NCBI GenBank assembly: GCA_029266495.1
Contig: JAQSWS010000015.1
Span: 1 to 53,874, forward strand
Source of the DNA: Rariglobus sp.
GTDB taxonomy: Bacteria > Verrucomicrobiota > Verrucomicrobiia > Opitutales > Opitutaceae
Direction of reading: 5' to 3'
Length of the DNA: 53,874 nucleotides
Below, piece by piece: positions 51,838 to 53,874 of the stretch (position 1 is the stretch's first letter; each line of letters begins with the position of its first letter). The notes under the pieces were generated by a model. The model was given only the letters and a program-made list of their open reading frames with translations, made no database searches and was not told the DNA's origin. The translations under genes were made by a program, and so were the position numbers.

Positions 51838-52498
51838 TTATAATTTGGCCGGCTTTACTCTTGGGCAATCGCATGGCCGCACGAGGAAGGGATTTACGCT
51901 TATTGAACTTCTTACTGTTATTGCTATTATCGGTATTTTGGCAGGCATTATCATACCGACTGTGGGCTCGGTTAAAATTTCTGCCAACAAGGCCAAGAGC
52001 AAGACGCAGTTTACTCAATGGGCGGCGTCCACCGAGCTTTTTAAGCAAGAGTATGGATATTATCCCCGCTTGTCTTCAGCTGCCGGCTCTGGATTGATCG
52101 ACCCGACCAATTTTTTTGCTAATTTGACTGCAAGGAGTTATAACGGAACCGCTTTGACGGGGGGGGCGCTTGTAGATAATAAGCGGAAGTTATCCTTTTA
52201 TTCAGTTTCTGATAGTGAGCTTGCCAAGGATGGTTCCGGTGCTCCCATGAATCTGATTGTTGATGCTTTTGGTAATTCCGCGATTATGGTAATGCTTGAT
52301 GCCAATGGTGATGGGGTCATCAAGGACGGCGAGCGTAGGACGGATAAACTTGCCGGAGGTAATATCAGCGATCCAAGTAGTGAGTCGAGTGCCTTAACGA
52401 GCGGATCTGTGGATAGCGCAGACATCAGGTCGGGGGTGGCGTTTTATTCTGCGGGCAGAAACAATACTATAACCGATTATGTTTACAGCTGGAAATAA
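51821..52498 (+). CDS. prepilin-like protein, GspG type
   Basis: ATG 51821 overlaps the preceding stop by 17 bases and yields MQIGINYNLAGFTLGQSHGR followed by KGFTLIELLTVIAIIGILAG, giving 225 residues; an in-frame TTG at 51845 is an alternative. The globular domain has TQWAASTELFKQEYGYYPR and a calcium-loop-like DANGDGVIKDG near the end. It looks paralogous to the first prepilin gene. Base composition here is visibly more AT-rich than in the polysaccharide locus. Confidence 0.85.
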   Translation: MQIGINYNLAGFTLGQSHGRTRKGFTLIELLTVIAIIGILAGIIIPTVGSVKISANKAKSKTQFTQWAASTELFKQEYGYYPRLSSAAGSGLIDPTNFFANLTARSYNGTALTGGALVDNKRKLSFYSVSDSELAKDGSGAPMNLIVDAFGNSAIMVMLDANGDGVIKDGERRTDKLAGGNISDPSSESSALTSGSVDSADIRSGVAFYSAGRNNTITDYVYSWK

Positions 52499-53150
52499 TT
52501 CTCGCCGCCTTGCCCGCGGTTTTACTCTGATTGAGCTCTTGGTGGTGATTGGGCTCATTAGTATCTTGGCTGCGGGCATCGGAATATCGATGCGCGAAGG
52601 TAATCCTACTTCCTCGCTTCGAGGCGGTCAGAACACATTGGTAGGCCTGTTGTCGAGTGCACGGGGGCAGGCCGCTCTGAGTCAGGCGGATGCGATGATC
52701 ATCGTGGATGTCACCTCGGTGGAAGAAGAACTCTTTTTACGTTCATTGCAGGTGGTGGTGCGCTCCGGAGCAGGTTGGCGCCCGGTTGGCGCCCCTGTGA
52801 TGCTACCACCAGGGATATTTGTTGTGCCCCCGCAGGGAACTTCGTTAGTCACTTTTACAGGAACTTGGGACGCCAAAAGAAAATCATCAGGATTTGATTC
52901 CTCTATTAGTGGAGTTGATCCAGCCGACACCACGAATAATCAGCTCCTCGGGCGCACATATTTGAAATTTCAAAACTTCACGGCGCTTGGGACAACGAGC
53001 GGAACAGGTCGGATATTGGTTACACCCGGGAAACGCACAAGTTCAACTACGATTGAACTGGACAATCCTGAGATGCTTCGTGGGGTGACGGTGAGTCGTT
53101 ACGGAGTGCCTACCCTCATCAACGAAGCGGGGACATTTGATAATCTATAA
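52479..53150 (+). CDS. prepilin-like protein, Verru_Chthon cassette D type
   Basis: This 223-residue protein starts inside the previous gene (20-base overlap). The prepilin site is RGFTLIELLVVIGLISILAA followed by SSARGQAALSQADAMIIVDV, the GspH-like pattern of minor pseudopilins. The family link to cassette protein D is from recalled features of that family, not a search. It ends in TAATG, sharing a base with the next start. Confidence 0.75.
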   Translation: MFTAGNNSRRLARGFTLIELLVVIGLISILAAGIGISMREGNPTSSLRGGQNTLVGLLSSARGQAALSQADAMIIVDVTSVEEELFLRSLQVVVRSGAGWRPVGAPVMLPPGIFVVPPQGTSLVTFTGTWDAKRKSSGFDSSISGVDPADTTNNQLLGRTYLKFQNFTALGTTSGTGRILVTPGKRTSSTTIELDNPEMLRGVTVSRYGVPTLINEAGTFDNL

Positions 53151-53698
53151 TGAAATCGACGAACTTACATGTCAAAGCTGACGGTGCCCGTGCGGGCTTT
53201 TCATTGGTCGAGGTTGTAGTAGCTGTCGGCATTTTTGCACTGGCTATCGTAGGGGTCATTGGACTCTTGGTTCCAACGAGCAAAAATATTGCCGATGTCG
53301 CCGATTCTGATGCGGCGTCCCGCGTGATATCCGCAATTCAATCCGGTCTGCAGAAAAGTGGTGGTTACGCCGGCGTTCAAGCCGCCTTAAACGCGCCAAA
53401 CACAATATTTTACGCATCCAAAGATGGCAGCAAGGTTGGTGTGTCGACCGATCCGATGTGGACCACAGGTCAGAATCAGGAAAGGTTTTTTGAATTTAAG
53501 CTCGTTCGAAACGGCGACACCCCGGCTGTCGGCGATGGTCTTTCGCCTGCGGCCAACGACAATACGGCTGGGTTCTTGGCGTTCACTATTGTTTTGAAGT
53601 GGCCCGCGTTTGCGCCAACGGCCGATGGCCTAACTGGAACGGCGGTCGAAGATTCACAGAAAAGCGTTATGGTAGTGCCTGCTGCGATTACACGATGA
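53150..53698 (+). CDS. prepilin-like protein, Verru_Chthon cassette B type
   Basis: This 182-residue protein has the prepilin site RAGFSLVEVVVAVGIFALAI and a short globular part ending SVMVVPAAITR. The GFSLVEV start and GVIGLLVPTSKNIADVADSD segment resemble GspI-type minor pseudopilins and the cassette B proteins. Its stop is overlapped by the next start (ATGA). Confidence 0.75.
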   Translation: MKSTNLHVKADGARAGFSLVEVVVAVGIFALAIVGVIGLLVPTSKNIADVADSDAASRVISAIQSGLQKSGGYAGVQAALNAPNTIFYASKDGSKVGVSTDPMWTTGQNQERFFEFKLVRNGDTPAVGDGLSPAANDNTAGFLAFTIVLKWPAFAPTADGLTGTAVEDSQKSVMVVPAAITR

Positions 53699-53874
53699 GA
53701 TCCAAATCGATGAACAAACATCTCGATACCTTTCCTGCGGCGAGGAGTAAGCATGGTTTCACGCTCATCGAGTTATTGGTGGCGGTCGGTGTCACTGCTT
53801 TGCTTGTCAGCTTAATGCTCGGCATAGTGGTGAATATCACCAACGGGTGGAACCGTTCATCCGGGACGCTCGAA
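53695..53874 (+). CDS. prepilin-like protein, Verru_Chthon cassette C type, cut by window edge
   Basis: Sixty codons are visible from ATG 53695, which overlaps the previous stop by 4 nt. They encode a leader (MRSKSMNKHLDTFPAARSK), the prepilin site HGFTLIELLVAVGVTALLVS and the start of the globular domain with NITNGWNRSSGTLE. The GspJ-like helix and NGWNRSSG element match cassette C proteins as I recall them. The gene continues past the window. Confidence 0.75.
   Translation, partial: MRSKSMNKHLDTFPAARSKHGFTLIELLVAVGVTALLVSLMLGIVVNITNGWNRSSGTLE

Overview
The window looks like a chromosomal segment of a GC-rich Verrucomicrobiota bacterium, most likely of the Opitutales/Opitutaceae type. The indicators are a run of small prepilin genes with the order and character of the verrucomicrobial 'Verru_Chthon' cassette, a PEP-CTERM-like secreted protein, a GxxExxY gene flanked by CGCAAAG-type repeats, and pervasive translational coupling. 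The assignment is inferred from gene content; no rRNA or other phylogenetic marker is present. Every stretch without a gene is shorter than about 250 bases.

Layout. (1) 1-6.9 kb: an HPP-family membrane protein, an M42 aminopeptidase, a secreted GH16 glycanase, a PEP-CTERM-like protein whose C-terminus looks frameshifted, a LacI-type regulator and a dihydrolipoamide-dehydrogenase-like flavoprotein. (2) 6.9-40.3 kb: one uninterrupted, single-strand (minus) polysaccharide locus of 30 genes, transcribed from an asparagine synthase-like amidotransferase (asnB) down to a polyprenyl-phosphate sugar transferase. It holds seven GT2-type and seven GT4/GT-B-type glycosyltransferases, three further GT-A-like proteins, an ABC polysaccharide exporter (Wzm/Wzt), two multi-pass proteins of the O-antigen ligase/polymerase kind, three acyltransferases, two methyltransferases, a PIG-L deacetylase-methyltransferase fusion and a UDP-galactopyranose-mutase-like flavoprotein. 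Fifteen of its 29 gene junctions are 4-nt stop/start overlaps. (3) 40.3-42.2 kb: a strong hairpin terminator, a DJ-1/PfpI protein, tRNA-Ser(GCU) and a conserved hypothetical gene. (4) 42.4-45.2 kb (plus): a coupled set of acylphosphatase, ABC ATPase, ABC permease and a TPR-like membrane-anchored protein. (5) 45.3-48.7 kb (plus): sulfate activation genes cysC, cysD and cysN, interrupted between cysD and cysN by a 531-bp unit with inverted terminal repeats that carries a GxxExxY (PD-(D/E)XK-like) gene. (6) 48.8-50.9 kb: a membrane protein, menA and a single-domain response regulator. (7) 51.2 kb to the end: five overlapping prepilin-like genes, the last cut by the window edge.

How it fits together. 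The large locus most plausibly builds a decorated (acetylated, methylated, amidated, deacetylated) surface or secreted heteropolysaccharide: the sugar transferase primes a lipid carrier, the GTs extend it and the ABC pair exports it. The most unusual items are the inverted-repeat-bounded GxxExxY unit inside the cys operon, the PIG-L-methyltransferase fusion, the repeated GT2/acyltransferase module, the coexistence of ABC export genes with Wzy/WaaL-like proteins, and the frame-disrupted sorting tail of the PEP-CTERM-like protein. No CRISPR array, phage genes, integrase, transposase or recognised defence system was seen.
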